Shown piece after piece: positions 33,827 through 56,702 of a stretch of 64,000 nucleotides of DNA (position 1 is its first letter; every line of letters begins with the position of its first letter). Source of the stretch: Juglans regia (lineage: Eukaryota > Streptophyta > Magnoliopsida > Fagales > Juglandaceae); the NCBI RefSeq assembly GCF_001411555.2, contig NC_049904.1, forward strand, positions 28,533,370 through 28,597,369. Direction: 5' to 3'. The translations under genes were made by a program, and so were the position numbers. The notes beneath the pieces are model-generated. The model saw only the letters and a program-made list of their open reading frames with translations, made no database searches and was not told where the DNA came from.

Positions 33827-34794
33827 AAATAATAAATAATTTTTTTTATATAACTTAAGCATAATAATGAAAATGCAATGATTAATAATTTTTTTTCTTT
33901 TTTATAGTAGAAGGAACAATGCTGCTCTTATTTATTATTTTATAATTTTTAATCATATTAATAGATAAATGATTTTATCAACAGTTAATATTTGAACCCA
34001 CCCAGAGCTAGAACAGTCCATCAGGTAATCCAAATGAAAAAAAGAGTAAAAATAGAATAATCATCGGGCTTAGAATCAAATCCCTTCATCAATCAAAAAA
34101 TTTAAAAGGGAAATCATTAGTATCTGAAGCTGTAGCATTAACCAAAAGAATCTCTGAAACCTAAAAAGAAAAGGTCCTACCAGCAGTAAGACTACAAAAG
34201 TATCAACCCAACTACAAAGTGAGCAACCGCTGGATATGCTTTATAGCTGCAGAGATGACTTTGTTAATTCAGGCCACATACGAAACCGCAGTCTTATATA
34301 CACAAGAGAAATGCTGGGGAACAGCCGGAAGCCGCAGCACACTGTAAAGAAATTTTTTATTTTTTATTTTTTTCACCCCAGCACGTTAGGTGTGCTGGGG
34401 CTTCTTCACACAGTAGAGTGTGAAGAAGAATTATTCTATACACAAACAACAGCATCTCTTCCTTTAATATTCAGCATTGTAGTTTAAAGCCTCAGTCAAA
34501 CATTTCAGATGCTTCAATTTGAATGATAGAATATTCCATAAACAGCTTTACTTCCCCATTGCTTTTATCATTTGCACCAATATCAGCAAGCTCGTGTTGT
34601 GATGCCTTGAATCTGGTGACTCTATGTTGAGGAGAACTTCATTCCTACTCTTAAATTTTTTTATGAAATTCCATTTCACAGTCTTTGCCTCTGTCAAGAG
34701 TAGGCCAATATCTATCCACACAAAATTTCCCCCAAAAAAAAAAAATGTTGATGATTCTACCAATATTGAAGCACCTGAAACTTTCACAAGACAC
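33827..34794. other. Intergenic, with a pair of perfect short hairpins
   Basis: AT-rich sequence between the RNase H LINE fragment and the stop codon of the DCD gene. It includes the DCD gene 3' UTR at its right end and two hairpins at 34376-34428. No gene is recognised. Confidence 0.6.
34376..34428. repeat. Two adjacent perfect hairpins
   Basis: CCCCAGCAC (34376-34384) pairs with GTGCTGGGG (34392-34400) around a 7-base loop. CTTCTTCACAC (34401-34411) pairs with GTGTGAAGAAG (34418-34428) around a 6-base loop. They abut without a gap. They may be part of a MITE beginning near GCTGGGGAACAGC (34314), or terminator-like structure. Confidence 0.85.
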
Positions 34795-37700
34795 TTAAGA
34801 CTGTTTGGCAATGGATCCCAAAGCCAACTGCTGGTTTTTTCTCTTACCTTCTTCTGGACTGATGTACATCGATTCCTCTAGTACCCTTTGCATCGTAGAA
34901 ATCCGACTGCTTAAGCTGTTCATTGTGTTACCAGAGGCAATGCCACCAGTGACAGGACAAAGTTCGTGGGCATTTCTTACTATTTGATAAATTTCTTCTT
35001 TTCTTCCTATAAATGACTGTGTAGATGAAGTGGCAGGTATCAGACAACCTAGTGACAACTGATGTGCAATGGGATCCTTAATTTCCAAGCCATCCTCATC
35101 ATTATGACTCTTGCCTTCACAAGCACTGTGGATGCCAGCCTCTTGAGAAGACTCCTTTTTGTCTTCACATTCAAGAGCATCTTGTGAAGGCCCTTTTCCG
35201 TTTTCACATTCAAGTCTAAAGAATCCCTCACAATTTCCTGCTTTTGGTTCTCCTACACAGTTTGAACCTCTTTCAACATCAGTATCAATATTCTTATTCT
35301 CACCACTGATTGGACCAATCACATGTAACTTTTTGACACTTTGGGATAACTTGTTTTCCTTATCCTCACTTCCAACCAACTCCTCACAACTTCTGGTTTT
35401 ATCCTTACTTTTTACTGAATTTTCTTGTTGTAATACATCCGTACTCTTACTGAAGTTTGGCCTAATCAATTTTCTTCTTTTGCACTGCTCACCTGACAAG
35501 CCATCACTCCCAGCAATTTCATCACAGACTCTACCCTTTGAATCATTATGAATTTCCTGAACTTCACTCCGACGTTTGAAATCCCTATATGGTGTCCCTC
35601 CTGCACTCGGATTCTTGAAATCCACAGAAGTACCCTCAACATGAGTTTGGTTGACATTCTCAGTTGAAGTAATATTCATTTTCATCTCCTTTAAGTTCAT
35701 TTCCTGGCAATCCCTTTCCCACTCGGGGTAAAAGGTTGATTGTTTTTTATTTCCAAAGTTTTCGACATCATATCGCTTGACCAACAATCTAGGCTTTCCG
35801 TGCTTTGCCCATTGGCAGGGACTTTGAGGTAGCATTGTCATGACTTCATCTGCTGGTTTATCCCCATCAAAGTCCTTGTGGCCAACGTCAGCATTTTCCT
35901 TTACATATACATCTGAGGCCAAAGCTAAACGAGAAAACACACTATTCCTACTCTTTTCGCCACCAGAAGACACATTTTCAGAATACTGATAACAGTTGAC
36001 ATCATGATTTAGTGATTTTGAATCATGCTGGTACATGCCCCAATGCTTGAGAGAATAATCATGTCCTTTCAACTGGACTTGACCCTCGTTTGACAAGGGT
36101 ATATTACCAGCAAATGCTTTGTTCTTCTCTTCATGCTGCAAACCTTCATGCTCAAGCTTCCCTTGTGACTCTACAGGAAAGCTGTAATCAAAGTTAGGCG
36201 AAGTGTAGATACCATACTTTTTTATCTTTGCCTGTCGGCACCGACTCTGACGAAGCATTGCCATGACATCATCTGCTGCTTTATCCCCGTGAAATTCCTC
36301 ATGGCCAACGTCATCACCATTTCCCTGTTCACATACATACGATGACGAAGCTAAACGAGAAAACACACTATTCATGCTCTTCTCACAGATAGAAGGCATG
36401 TTTTCAGAATAAGAATAAGAGTTGCGATCATGATTTAGTGATTTTGATTCATGGTGGTGCAAACTCTTATGTTCAGGAGAGCAATCAAAACCATGCAACA
36501 GGACTTGACCATCATTCAACAAGGGAATATTACTAGTATACCATTTGTTCTTCTCTTCCCGTCGGACACCTTCATGCTCAAGCTTCCCCTGTGACTTTAC
36601 GGGAAAGCTGTAATCAAAAGGGTAGATACTGGGACTGGAAGAATAAGATGGAGGACCCTTGGTTTCACTCCCATTATTCCTAGTCTCTGATAAAGTCAAA
36701 CCAGCTGGACACCATGAAAAAGAAAGGTCCTCCAAACTTTGATTTCTAGGAAATTCTGTGGCCAAGCTTTCAGAATAAGAAGCCCCAGAGAAAGGAAGAC
36801 TGGTCCTATAGTTAAAATCCTCATTACGTTTGGGGGTAGAAAAAGGAGCATGGTTCCCAAAACCAGAACTATCATATGGACATTTCTTCATACAATCTGA
36901 TAAAAAATAGGATTGGTTTTTCGGGGAAGAAATGAGATTCCCAGCATGCATCCTGTAAGGGGGGGGAGTACATTCTTGAAATGAATGAGAGCTGCGAACA
37001 ATTGCAGAAGATGAAGAGTAACTTGAGTTAATACCGGGAAGGTCAGGGTCAAAAGGGTGTGTACTCGTACCAATTGCATCTCCACCCAATGTTGAAGGTA
37101 AAGGGTAAGAAATTTGTGGCTCACTTGAGCCAGAGAACGTGGAATGTGTACCGATTTGATCTTGAACCCCAGAGTCTGTTTCCCAAATGAACTTGTTGGA
37201 GTAGATGGATCTATGAAGGTTAGGTTGAGATACAGTACGGTGCTCAGTTGGAAAGGGTGGCACAAATTCTTTGTCCATATCATGCTCACATGCTAGTCTG
37301 TTAGTCTTTGCAAACCTGCCATGATCAGGAACTTGTCCATGCTCAATAGACAAGGTACATTCACTCCCAGTTCTCTCACACATGGCAAATCTGCCTCCAT
37401 CCCTTCCAACATTAGCCAAAGAGTCCCCAAAATACTCATCCAAGGTAACTGGTCGAGGCTCAGTGTAAACTTCAGGTTTATTCTCCACTCCATGAATCTT
37501 TGCAAACCTGCCTTCGTCATGTTCTCTTCCAATGCGTCCAGAAGATTTCCAAGTGTCATCAGTCGAAACAACCAGTATGTGATAATCATCAGAATAATCC
37601 CGATCGTTTATATTATCACTCATTACAACCCCACCATTATCATATCTCATGACTTTACCCATAGTACATGCACCTGCAACTTTAATTTCGTTTGTTCTCC

Positions 37701-38397
37701 TTTGAGGTAGGTCATCTGTTACCTTTCTCAAACTAAACAAGCATAGAAGCCTATGAACCTAAAAAAACACATAGTAAAAGGCATCAATAAAATACTTCAG
37801 AAATTGATTTCATTGAATTCTGAATTTGATAGGAAGGGAGCAGACCTGCTCTTCAGACAGCCCAAAGTTAAACTTCTTAGCTGAAAAGTAGTTTTCCTTT
37901 ATCGCATCACGAAATTCAGCTTCAATAAGTGGTCTACAGCTCCAAATAGGAGTGAATTTTACCTGAGAAAATAATAAAAACAGTTTAGAACTAAAATTTG
38001 GGGCACAAAACAACTCCTAAAATCCTGCTCCCTACTAATACTTTAAAAGGAGAAATGAAAAAACTATTGGCCCTAAAAGAAATGGACTCAAGAAAGATAT
38101 CGATGTCCACACCTGTGCTGGGAATTGCTTCCTGGATGATTGGAATGCATGGGGCACAATATTCTCTGCACCATCGGAGCATGCCCGAAAAACTCCATGA
38201 AGTTTTCTCTTCTCATATTCAAACAAAAACAAAATCATTCCAGCTTTAACATGCTTTACAAAGTGACCTAGAAAAGCTGGAACGCCAACTAGTCTCTGTC
38301 TGAAACACTCTCTTTTGGTAGCACTGCTCAACATAAAAATTGCACCATATTCAGGAACACTTCCAGGGACACCATGCTGCTCTTTATCAAACTCCAT
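34795..38397 (-). CDS. DCD (development and cell death) domain protein with long repetitive tail
   Basis: Three coding exons on the minus strand: 38113-38397, 37846-37962 and 34795-37758. All junctions are phase 0 and GT-AG; total 3366 nt, 1121 residues. The N-terminal DCD domain spans about residues 16-145, crossing all three exons. Hallmarks are G-A-I-F-M-L, F-V-K-H-V-K-A-G-M-I-L-F-L-F, L-H-G-V-F-R-A-C-S-D-G, F-P-A-Q-V and F-G-L-S-E-E-Q-V. DCD proteins respond to stress and cell-death signals in plants; no enzymatic activity is known. The remaining roughly 975 residues are hydrophilic and Ser-rich. They carry three G-R-F-A motifs and a long tandem duplication, and end in an S-S-R-I-S-T-M-Q-R-V-L-E coiled-coil-like stretch. 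A UTR intron with acceptor TTTTACAG precedes the ATG. Confidence 0.9.
35775..36625 (-). repeat. Tandem coding duplication of about 142 codons in the DCD protein
   Basis: Two consecutive blocks of about 425 nt (roughly 36200-36625 and 35775-36195). Each begins F-D-Y-S-F-P-V-(K/E)-S-Q-G-K-L-E-H-E-G, passes through S-K-S-L-N-H-D and N-S-V-F-S-R-L-A, and ends D-K-(A/P)-A-D-(D/E)-V-M. They are clearly homologous yet diverged, so the duplication is not recent. Confidence 0.88.
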
Positions 38398-40300
38398 CGA
38401 TTTCCTTGATGTGCTGTAAAATTCAATAATCACGATAATGGGAAAATAAACAATATCAGGGTACTATGGATTAGAGCCCTAAAAGAAATTTCCCTGTTTT
38501 GTCAAGAATCCTTTACTTTAAAGTCCCCATGTCCTGTCAAGAACCCCATTACTTACAGATACCCTGGGGAAAACTTTATTGCCACTACTATAACCTTCTG
38601 AGGCCTGAGCACATACACACAGAGGGTTATGTGGGCACAGACCTAGTGACCAAGGGTAAAAAGGAAAAAAAAATTGTAAGAAAGTAGAACGTGGAAAAAA
38701 TCCCATCTAGAATAAACTCCCTAAACTCCTCGATAAAGAAGAAATTGATCAACCGAGGCTCAAGAATTGAACCATAATTTGAGTTTTTTATAATACTTTG
38801 ATAATATGAAGAAGCACGATAAGCCTTCCTTCAGCAATATATGTAACAATAAATTTAAAGTTTTTTTTTATAAGTAAGAGGTATCAATAAATTGAAAGTT
38901 ATATGAACCAGAAGGACTTCTTTGTTCTTCTTCTTTTTTTAGTTCTTTAAGTAGGCATACGAGAATTACTTGATGGAAAGCTGTATAAGAGACATAAAAA
39001 GATGAAACATTTAACCATATCACATTTTCTAGCAACATAAACTGAATATATGCGTATCACCATCATACTTCACAAGACAAAGAAACATGGATCGCCTCTT
39101 CAAAGTGGCAACCTGTTAGAATTGAAATATCAGATTATTCACAGAAACCAGCTTCCCATTTAACTATCAACTTTTCTGGTTAATCAATTGTGTCAACCAA
39201 ACCTGCTGACAAAAGCGATCCTAATCTGATATAATTAACATAACTGCCTCATATCTGTTGCAACTTCTGGACCATAGAAGCAGTAGAGTACCAAGAGTTA
39301 ATATAGATGTCAATTTAGTAATGATGCTCGTATTCTGACTTCAAAAACCGACACTATAAGCTAGACCAAGCCAACCAAGCGACCGAAGAAATCAAACTAA
39401 ATGAAAAGCACGAAGATCTATAACTTGAGGACTGACCAATGGGTTTGTCAAAATTTTATGATCTTTGTAATTAGTATAGCATCGGTATTAGCCAAAAGCA
39501 ATATCAATAGCAAAAGAACGATTGATTCATGAATCTAATGGAAATCTTTGCGAATTAAAATTCAGACACTCTCGATTCAACGAAAAAAAAAAATTCAGAC
39601 ACTCTCGTGCAGGAACAAAATAAATACATAATATCGATATTGTAGCCATTCCACACCAACTAATAATGATGACAAGTTCTTTCGAAATGATAAGTAAAAC
39701 TAACAATGAAATTTGAGCATGAATGGTCTTGGCTTATATTCAGATTCTCTTCATGCAAAGATATGAGAACCAATCTCAGAACAGTAACAATTTCAGAAAC
39801 AGAAATTCGGCCTTCACTGACTCTGTTTGTTTCGACTGAAAATACTCGAAGGAAAAATCTCCCAAAAATACATACATAGATATATAGGTGCACATAAAAT
39901 GCATGTTGAAACGCTGATAATTAAACAAATAAAAGGGTTTTATCGGCACAGTTAATGGCAGAAACACCATACTAACCAGCTTTTACATTCCCTTTACATA
40001 AACGGAAACCAAGGGCAAAAAAAAAAAAAAAAAAAGGAAAACCAAAATCAAGGAAAAAGAAAGGGTGAGAGTGAGGGAGAGACCTGCAGTATAGTTGCAA
40101 AATATATATATGTTTGGCTCTCTCCGATCCCAGAATGGGGACTTTCGAAGAAAGACAAAAGGATCAACGATTGATTTACAAAAACAAGCAGCGGTTAACT
40201 CTGCATGAAAGTGCTGAATACGAAGGAAACCGAAAGAACGTGTGCGAAAGAAAGAGTGAGAGAGAGGGTAATGATACCCTTCTGACCGGTTTACTCCTCC
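38398..40300 (-). promoter_or_regulatory. 5' UTR intron and promoter side of the DCD gene
   Basis: An acceptor 16 bases before the ATG shows that the leader is spliced. A likely first exon lies around 40086-40260 on the minus strand (CTGCAG then GTCTCT at its left end is a weak donor candidate). The intervening roughly 1.7 kb has no coding exon and holds a LINE-tail micro-insertion. GA/CT-rich sequence at 40060-40270 fits a plant promoter/leader. Confidence 0.45.
38863..38885 (-). mobile_element. 23-bp LINE-tail micro-insertion
   Basis: AATAAATTTAAAGTT (38848-38862) and AATAAATTGAAAGTT (38886-38900) match over 15 bases with one difference. Between them are 23 bases beginning TTTTTTTATAAGTAAGAG, the reverse complement of the LINE 3' terminus. 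Confidence 0.65.
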
Positions 40301-40584
40301 TTTACCAATCATGTTATATTTTAAATTTTTTATTTTTTTATTACTATTTTTTATTTTTTTAACATTTTTAATCATTAAGAAAATATTTAAAATATATATA
40401 ATTTTATTAATAATCACTTCCTTAACCATTAAGTAAAATTAAAAATTAAAAAAAAAACAAATATAAAAAATAGAGTAAATTAATAATAAATAGAAATTAA
40501 TCTTATCATCTTCCTTTTAATTTTGGGATTAAATTCTTAAAATTGTGTAAAATTTTTCATTATTTCTTTTTCAAACATTATTTA

Positions 40585-40809
40585 GGCCTATTTTATTTTC
40601 ACAGTTTATATCAATTTATCTTATTTCATTTTATCTAATTATTACAAGATTTCTAAATTTCTATATAAAATAAAATAAACAATTCAATTTTTTCAAATCT
40701 CAAAATAAAAATAATATTAAAATATATATTATAACAATATTTTATTTAACCTTTTAACTTTAATCACAATTCATTTCTTCTCATATCATCTACGAAAACA
40801 AACAAGGCC
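40585..40809. mobile_element. Tourist-like MITE with TTA duplication
   Basis: A 225-bp element with ends GGCCTATTTTATTTTCAC and GAAAACAAACAAGGCC, flanked by TTA (40582-40584, 40810-40812). Inner blocks are as in the 27446 copy. Confidence 0.75.
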
Positions 40810-40990
40810 TTAACTTTTTAAAATTAAAAGTTGAATAAAATAATGTTATAATATATTTTTAATATTATTTTTATTTTAGTATTTGAAAATGTTGAATTAT
40901 TTATTTTTATTTTGTGTGGAAATTTAAGAAATTTTTAATGATTAGATGAGATGAGATGAGTTGACTTAACTTGAGAAGAGTTATGAATAA

Positions 40991-41302
40991 GGCTACGTTT
41001 AAATGTTGAGCTGAGTTGAGATGAGTTACGTTCTTTATGAATAATAGTAAATTGAGATGGCGGAGTAAGTTTTGTGGGGCCACTTAAGATTAGTTTATAT
41101 GTATTTAAATATTAAAATGAGTTTAGATATATTTATGAGAATTTGGGTATTGAATGAAAAATGTTGTGGGTCCCATGTATAAATAGGTTTTGAGTTGAGA
41201 TGAGTTTAGTGATTTGAGAGCTGGGTGTTTTGATGTTAGACTCGATTTAAAAATAGACTGAACTGAATTGATCTCAGTACAATCTAACAACCAAACAGTG
41301 CC
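40991..41302. mobile_element. 312-bp MITE-like element
   Basis: Ends GGCTACGTTTAAATGTTGAG and AACCAAACAGTGCC; flanks TAA on the left and TTA on the right. It shares its inner sequence with the element at 24761. A different subfamily from the 181-225 bp copies. Confidence 0.65.
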
Positions 41303-41840
41303 TTAATCTTTGTTTTTCTCATTTAATTTACCTAATCATCACAAATTTTATAAAATTTAAAATAAAACACAAAAATTAATATAATTTTTTCAAATTTCAA
41401 AAATATAATTAATATTAAATATTATATTTAAATAATTTTTTACTTTTATAATATTTTTTATTCAACTTTTTTTCCTCTCATTTTCTAAAATTTAAAGACA
41501 TCTTAACTTAAATAAATTTACTATTGTTAACAAAATTATGAGAAGTGTCCAAATGAGTCATTAGAACTCCATTTCTACAGAGTTTATTTTTTTACGCAAG
41601 TTGCAACTCTGATATATATCTCTAGTAAAATGTTTATATTGAGATATTTTATCAAATAAGAATAAAAATAATAAATATTAACTTTACCATCTACTATATA
41701 TTAAGTTAGAAGTATTAGAAAAGCTTTTAAGTTAAGTAAGTCTCGTACAGCTTTTTTTTAAAACAAATGAGATACCATAAATTGAGATATTTTATAAAAA
41801 GAATTATGAATAATAAAAAATAATTTTACCATCTATCTTA

Positions 41841-41843
<3 letters not shown>

Positions 41844-41874
<31 letters not shown>
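41844..41874. repeat. (TA)n microsatellite
   Basis: About 15 TA units in AT-rich intergenic DNA. Confidence 0.9.
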
Positions 41875-41877
<3 letters not shown>

Positions 41878-43700
41878 GCTTATAAATATTAGAAACATTT
41901 TTAATGTATGCAAATTTCGTACAATTACTTTAATAAAAAACATCATAGAAATTTAAATTTTTTTATGCTGATTCTAGATGTGCTCATTTATTTCAAAATG
42001 ACTACAAACTTATACTCTAAGAAGATACAGAATAGGAAATGATTTGTACATGACGTATACAAGTCCTATGCATTTTTTTTTTTAAAAGTGAGTAAATCTA
42101 AGATATATGAAAAAATATATTTTTTAATGATATATTTTAATATTTTTCAAAGGAGATGCACGACACTTGCACATTCTATAACTATATTTTTTATTACTTT
42201 ACAAATCATTCTCCTATCAAATTACATCAATTTATTTACTTCATTTTATAAAATTTTCTTATAAACCAAACGTTCCCATAGATAAATAAACTTGTTAATC
42301 AAGAATTATTATTTTATTAGATGCAATATTGTTAATTCCTCTTTTCAAGATATTATTATAATTTGTTAAAATATTATTATTCACCTTAGATTTTATTACT
42401 TGAATCGATAGAACATTTTTAAGTAGTTGAGTAGTTTACATTTGAAATAATTTAAAAAACATATCATATCAACCTTAAAAATAATAATGTCTAAAATGAA
42501 GAATATCATTATTATAAAGAAATTATTATTGATATATTTTAATGAAAAATGATAAACTAATGACTATTTTACAATTCCATTTAAATGAAAGATAACTTTG
42601 TAAAATTAAACTTGTTCTGAAAAAAATGACAAAACTACCCTTGTAAAATGAGAAGGACAGTTGTAAAGTAAATATAGTAATTGATTATCTAAAAAAATAT
42701 TAATTAAAATAAGAAAATGATAGTATAACTTTTAAATATGTTCACTAAATGTGTCTACTCATATTTTTTTATTTTTATAAATAATTAAAAAAATGACTAT
42801 TAATAAATTTATATTTTTTTCATAATAATTAAAGATGCTTAAAAAATATTTTTAAAAAAATATTTTACATTAATTTGCACCCTAACATTATCTATTAAAC
42901 AAATATCTTTTATATAAATTCTTTAAATTCCATTTCGTGTTCCTGTCATTTCAAACTCAGTCCAATTGTATTTTTTTAGCCGATTGGACGCCTCCTTTGT
43001 TTTTTCGAAAATGAAGCGAGTAGAATGAATTGGATTAAAATTAAAAATTAACTAAAATATTACGAAAATATATATTTTTAATATTATTTTTATTTTAAGA
43101 TTTTAAAAAATTGAATTTTTTATATTATTTTATATAAAAATTTTAAAAGTTATAATAATTTTACGAATAGTAGTAAAATAATTTGTGCATAGTAGTAATA
43201 TAATTTGAGTAAAGTATTTATTGAGTTTTGAAAAATGAGAGATAAAAAATTGAATAAAAAATATTATAAAATTAAAATATTGTTATAATATAAATTTTTT
43301 AATATAATTTTTGTCTCAAAATTTGAAAAAATTAAATTATTTTTTATTTTTTATTTGAAAGTTTAGAAAAATTGTAATGATTAGTTTGAAAAAATTGTAA
43401 TAATTAGATTGAAAATGTTTGTGTTTAAATAATATTTAGAAAGGAAATGAGATGAGATGAGATGAAATGAAATGAAAAACTTTTCTAAACATCTCCTCTC
43501 TAATCGTGATTTCTACTGCCGTAGTTGAACAAAAAACTCAAGAAATACTTAGTGAATGAGATAAGATAAGAATTTTATGAATAATAATAAAATAATCATC
43601 CCCTGCTTCCTTGTCTTTAACGCCGGCTAAAAAAAATCCTATTGCAAGAAAAATCCAAGTCCCCTACTTTCTCCTTTTCACTGCACTAAGAACTTGGATT

Positions 43701-44756
43701 TGGGCATATTCCGATGGGCAACACAGGAAGGAGTTATAAGGTAACTGTAGCCCCTCTCTCTCCCTCTCTCGTTTTTGTAATCTCACTGTAAATCAGTTGG
43801 CTGTAATCTCAGAAGGGGTTAGAGCTGGACATTAATGTAACTAGCAATAGTGTTAGCTATTGTCTGAGAGAGAAACCATATAATCCAAAACAAGTCCCTT
43901 TCCTCAATGTATATAATCCAAAACAAGTCCAACCATCCAAGATTCTCTCTTTTTGTGCATGACTCGATCAGTGTTCTTATGTAAGCGTTCTTATGTATTG
44001 TACCAAGGCTATCCATCATATGCTTGAGTATTTGTTCTTTCTCGCTCAAATATTAGTCAGAAACTAAAGTGTGCTTTACACAGCCTATTACTTAAACATT
44101 TATCAATCTTTTCATGATTAACATGAAATCATGTATAGCAAGAAACTTGGATTTGTAAAAAAAAAAAATGGCTTTAATTGGCAGACTGGCCTATGTCTGG
44201 AATTACCGAATGGTTGATGACATGTTGCCTATCGGTAAAATGAGGGTAAAAATGTAAAATGAATGTTTTTAAGTAAAATAAGGATAAAAAAGTAAAATAA
44301 CATATTTTTAAATAAATAACATTATGGGTAGCACGGCTCATCTTCATAAATTATTTTACTACTATTTAAAGACCTTTTACAGACTTCTCATCTCATCTCA
44401 TTCCCGTCGTATCTCCTAAAATAGTCCATTTTAAGGGGCTTGTAATACTGCGCACGTCGTAGTTTGTATATGACGCAGGAGCTCATCTAAATAATTCTTA
44501 AAAATTTGAGAGAATTAACTTAAGGCTCGGAGGCAGTCTTGCAGATGTTCCAAGTAAAAATGTGCAACACTTTCGCAAGCGTTTTTTTAAAAGATGGAGA
44601 GCAATTATAGATGACCCAAAACCAAATGAAAATTACGAACTTGAATCCTAAAAGCAAAAACAAATACAATATTTTCTTCCCCATCAAACTAATTAAACAC
44701 AGTATTGCAACAATAGGAGATGGAGGATGATTTGCCAAGCGAGGGAGGGCCTGTAC
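43701..44756. other. Spacer and 3' UTR side of the alpha-5 gene
   Basis: Contains a CT repeat near 43754-43770, a CATCTCATCTCATTCC fragment of the MITE family near 44390, and the presumed 3' UTR of the alpha-5 gene near 44520-44756. Short open frames look random. Confidence 0.55.
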
Positions 44757-55182
<10,426 letters not shown>

Positions 55183-55450
55183 CTTCGATGAAACTTGATA
55201 AGAAAAACCTACAATCTGAAGATGAAAAACCCTAGATCAGTACCATAGGAGACAAAATTCCGCTGTTTCATACAAATATTTTACTAAGTAAATGAGCATA
55301 TGAAAAATCTATCGGGAACCGAATAGAAAACTGGATATAAGTAGCTGAATTTTTTTTGCAAAATCAATAAGAAATCTGAAAGACATATAAGCAGATAGAG
55401 ACTAACGGATCTCAAAAGCTCAGATATGAGCTTTTTCAGTAGTAGGGCGT

Positions 55451-55462
55451 AGTTTTATAACC
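55451..55462 (-). promoter_or_regulatory. TATA-box candidate for the alpha-5 gene
   Basis: On the minus strand GGTTATAAAACT lies about 270 bases before the ATG at 55182, just downstream of a CT/GA-rich stretch (55480-55502). Spacing would put transcription start near 55420-55430 with a leader of about 240 bases, possibly spliced (acceptor-like TTCAG near 55220). Confidence 0.5.
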
Positions 55463-55469
55463 AGACAGC

Positions 55470-56702
55470 GTGCGTGAGAGAGAGAAAGAGAGAGAGAGAG
55501 AGTTACCGGTTTGAATGATGAGAGTGAGCGAGAGGGAGAGAGAGCAGAGAGCGTTTCGAGTCCGACGGAGAACAGTGGAGTAAAAAGGTTCAGGTTTCTT
55601 GGTGGGGAAGAAGGCTTTTCTCATGGGCTTGGGCCTTTGCTTCATCGCTGGGACCGGGAAAGTCGGACTTTGGACCTGATTTAGGTTTAGTCCACTTTTA
55701 TATGGTTTAATTCCCTTCTTTATATGGAAACTAATATCGTTCAACGTTGTTTCAAAAAATAAAAAATAAATAACGTTCAACGTTGTTTGCAACACCGCCG
55801 ATGTAACATAAAAGTGTATATATAAAATACTATTATTGGATTAGTTAAAAATTAAATTTAATAAATATTTAGTTATTAAAAAATAAAATATATTCACATT
55901 AAATTATTTAAATTTTAAATTTAATTACGGTGATTTTTAAAAATTTTTTAAAATTTAAAGATTACTGTAAATATATTAAATACATATTTTATTAATTATT
56001 TCTCTCTTTTTTTTTCTATCGCATATTTTATTTCAATTAATATATTAATTTGATTTAATAATATATTAATTTAATAAGAATATGATTATTAATTAATATA
56101 TAATAAGTAGAATAATAAAATATGATAAAATTAAATAAATTAATAATTAAAAAAATTAAATATTTTTTGAAATTATTAATTATTCATTACCATATAATGA
56201 ATAAATGTATAATCTAATGTAGAGATATGATGTGAATAATTAAAATCAAATTTATCTTATATTATTTTATTATTATATAATAAAAAAATAGTTATTTTAA
56301 TGTAGAGATTTATGTGAATGGAATAGTCAAAAGTCAAATTTCTCTTACATTCATCAAAACTATCATTTAACTTTGGCTAATCCAATGAGAGTACTCTAAA
56401 TAGTCCCAAACGAATTTTTTTTTTTAAAAAAGAACTTAAAAACATCTTCTCCAGCAAGCGATCCATTGTTGCCTCGTTTGTATTCACAACACATCTCAAC
56501 TCATCTCATTACTATTCAACAACTTTAACTCATAAATCTTACTATTATTTATAACTCATTTCACTATTATTTATAATTTATCTTAATTCATCTCAATTCA
56601 TCTTCGAATCTAAACGATAAAGAAGGAAAAGTCCCAAGAAATCTATGTGAAACCATTCTCTCAGACCATACACTCTCTCAGTGAGTCTCTCTTAGGGACA
56701 GA
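55470..56702. promoter_or_regulatory. Divergent spacer between alpha-5 gene and alpha-2 pseudogene
   Basis: 1.2 kb between head-to-head proteasome loci. The left end holds a GA microsatellite and alpha-5 promoter. The middle (55800-56350) is very AT-rich without coding. A MITE fragment is at about 56478-56622. Confidence 0.5.
56478..56622. mobile_element. Short Tourist-like MITE fragment
   Basis: Begins CCTCGTTTGTATTCACAAC and ends CGAATCTAAACGA, with the family core CATCTCAACTCATCTCA and repeated ATTATTTATAA. It lacks the AATAATAATATTAAA block, so it is an internal-deletion form. Confidence 0.6.

Larger units (their letters stand above)
40301..43700. other. AT-rich intergenic region with MITEs
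   Basis: About 3.4 kb of very AT-rich DNA with no coding potential. Two well-bounded MITEs (40585-40809, 40991-41302), a TA microsatellite (41844-41874), and further ATGAGATGAGATGAG-bearing fragments near 43440 belong to the same element families. Confidence 0.75.

Noticed and set aside
43733..43759. Short ATG-led exon (M-G-N-T-G-R-S-Y-K) followed by a GTAACT donor-like site
   Set aside because: No downstream exon in phase and no recognisable protein; a 27-base frame with a donor-like end is expected by chance.
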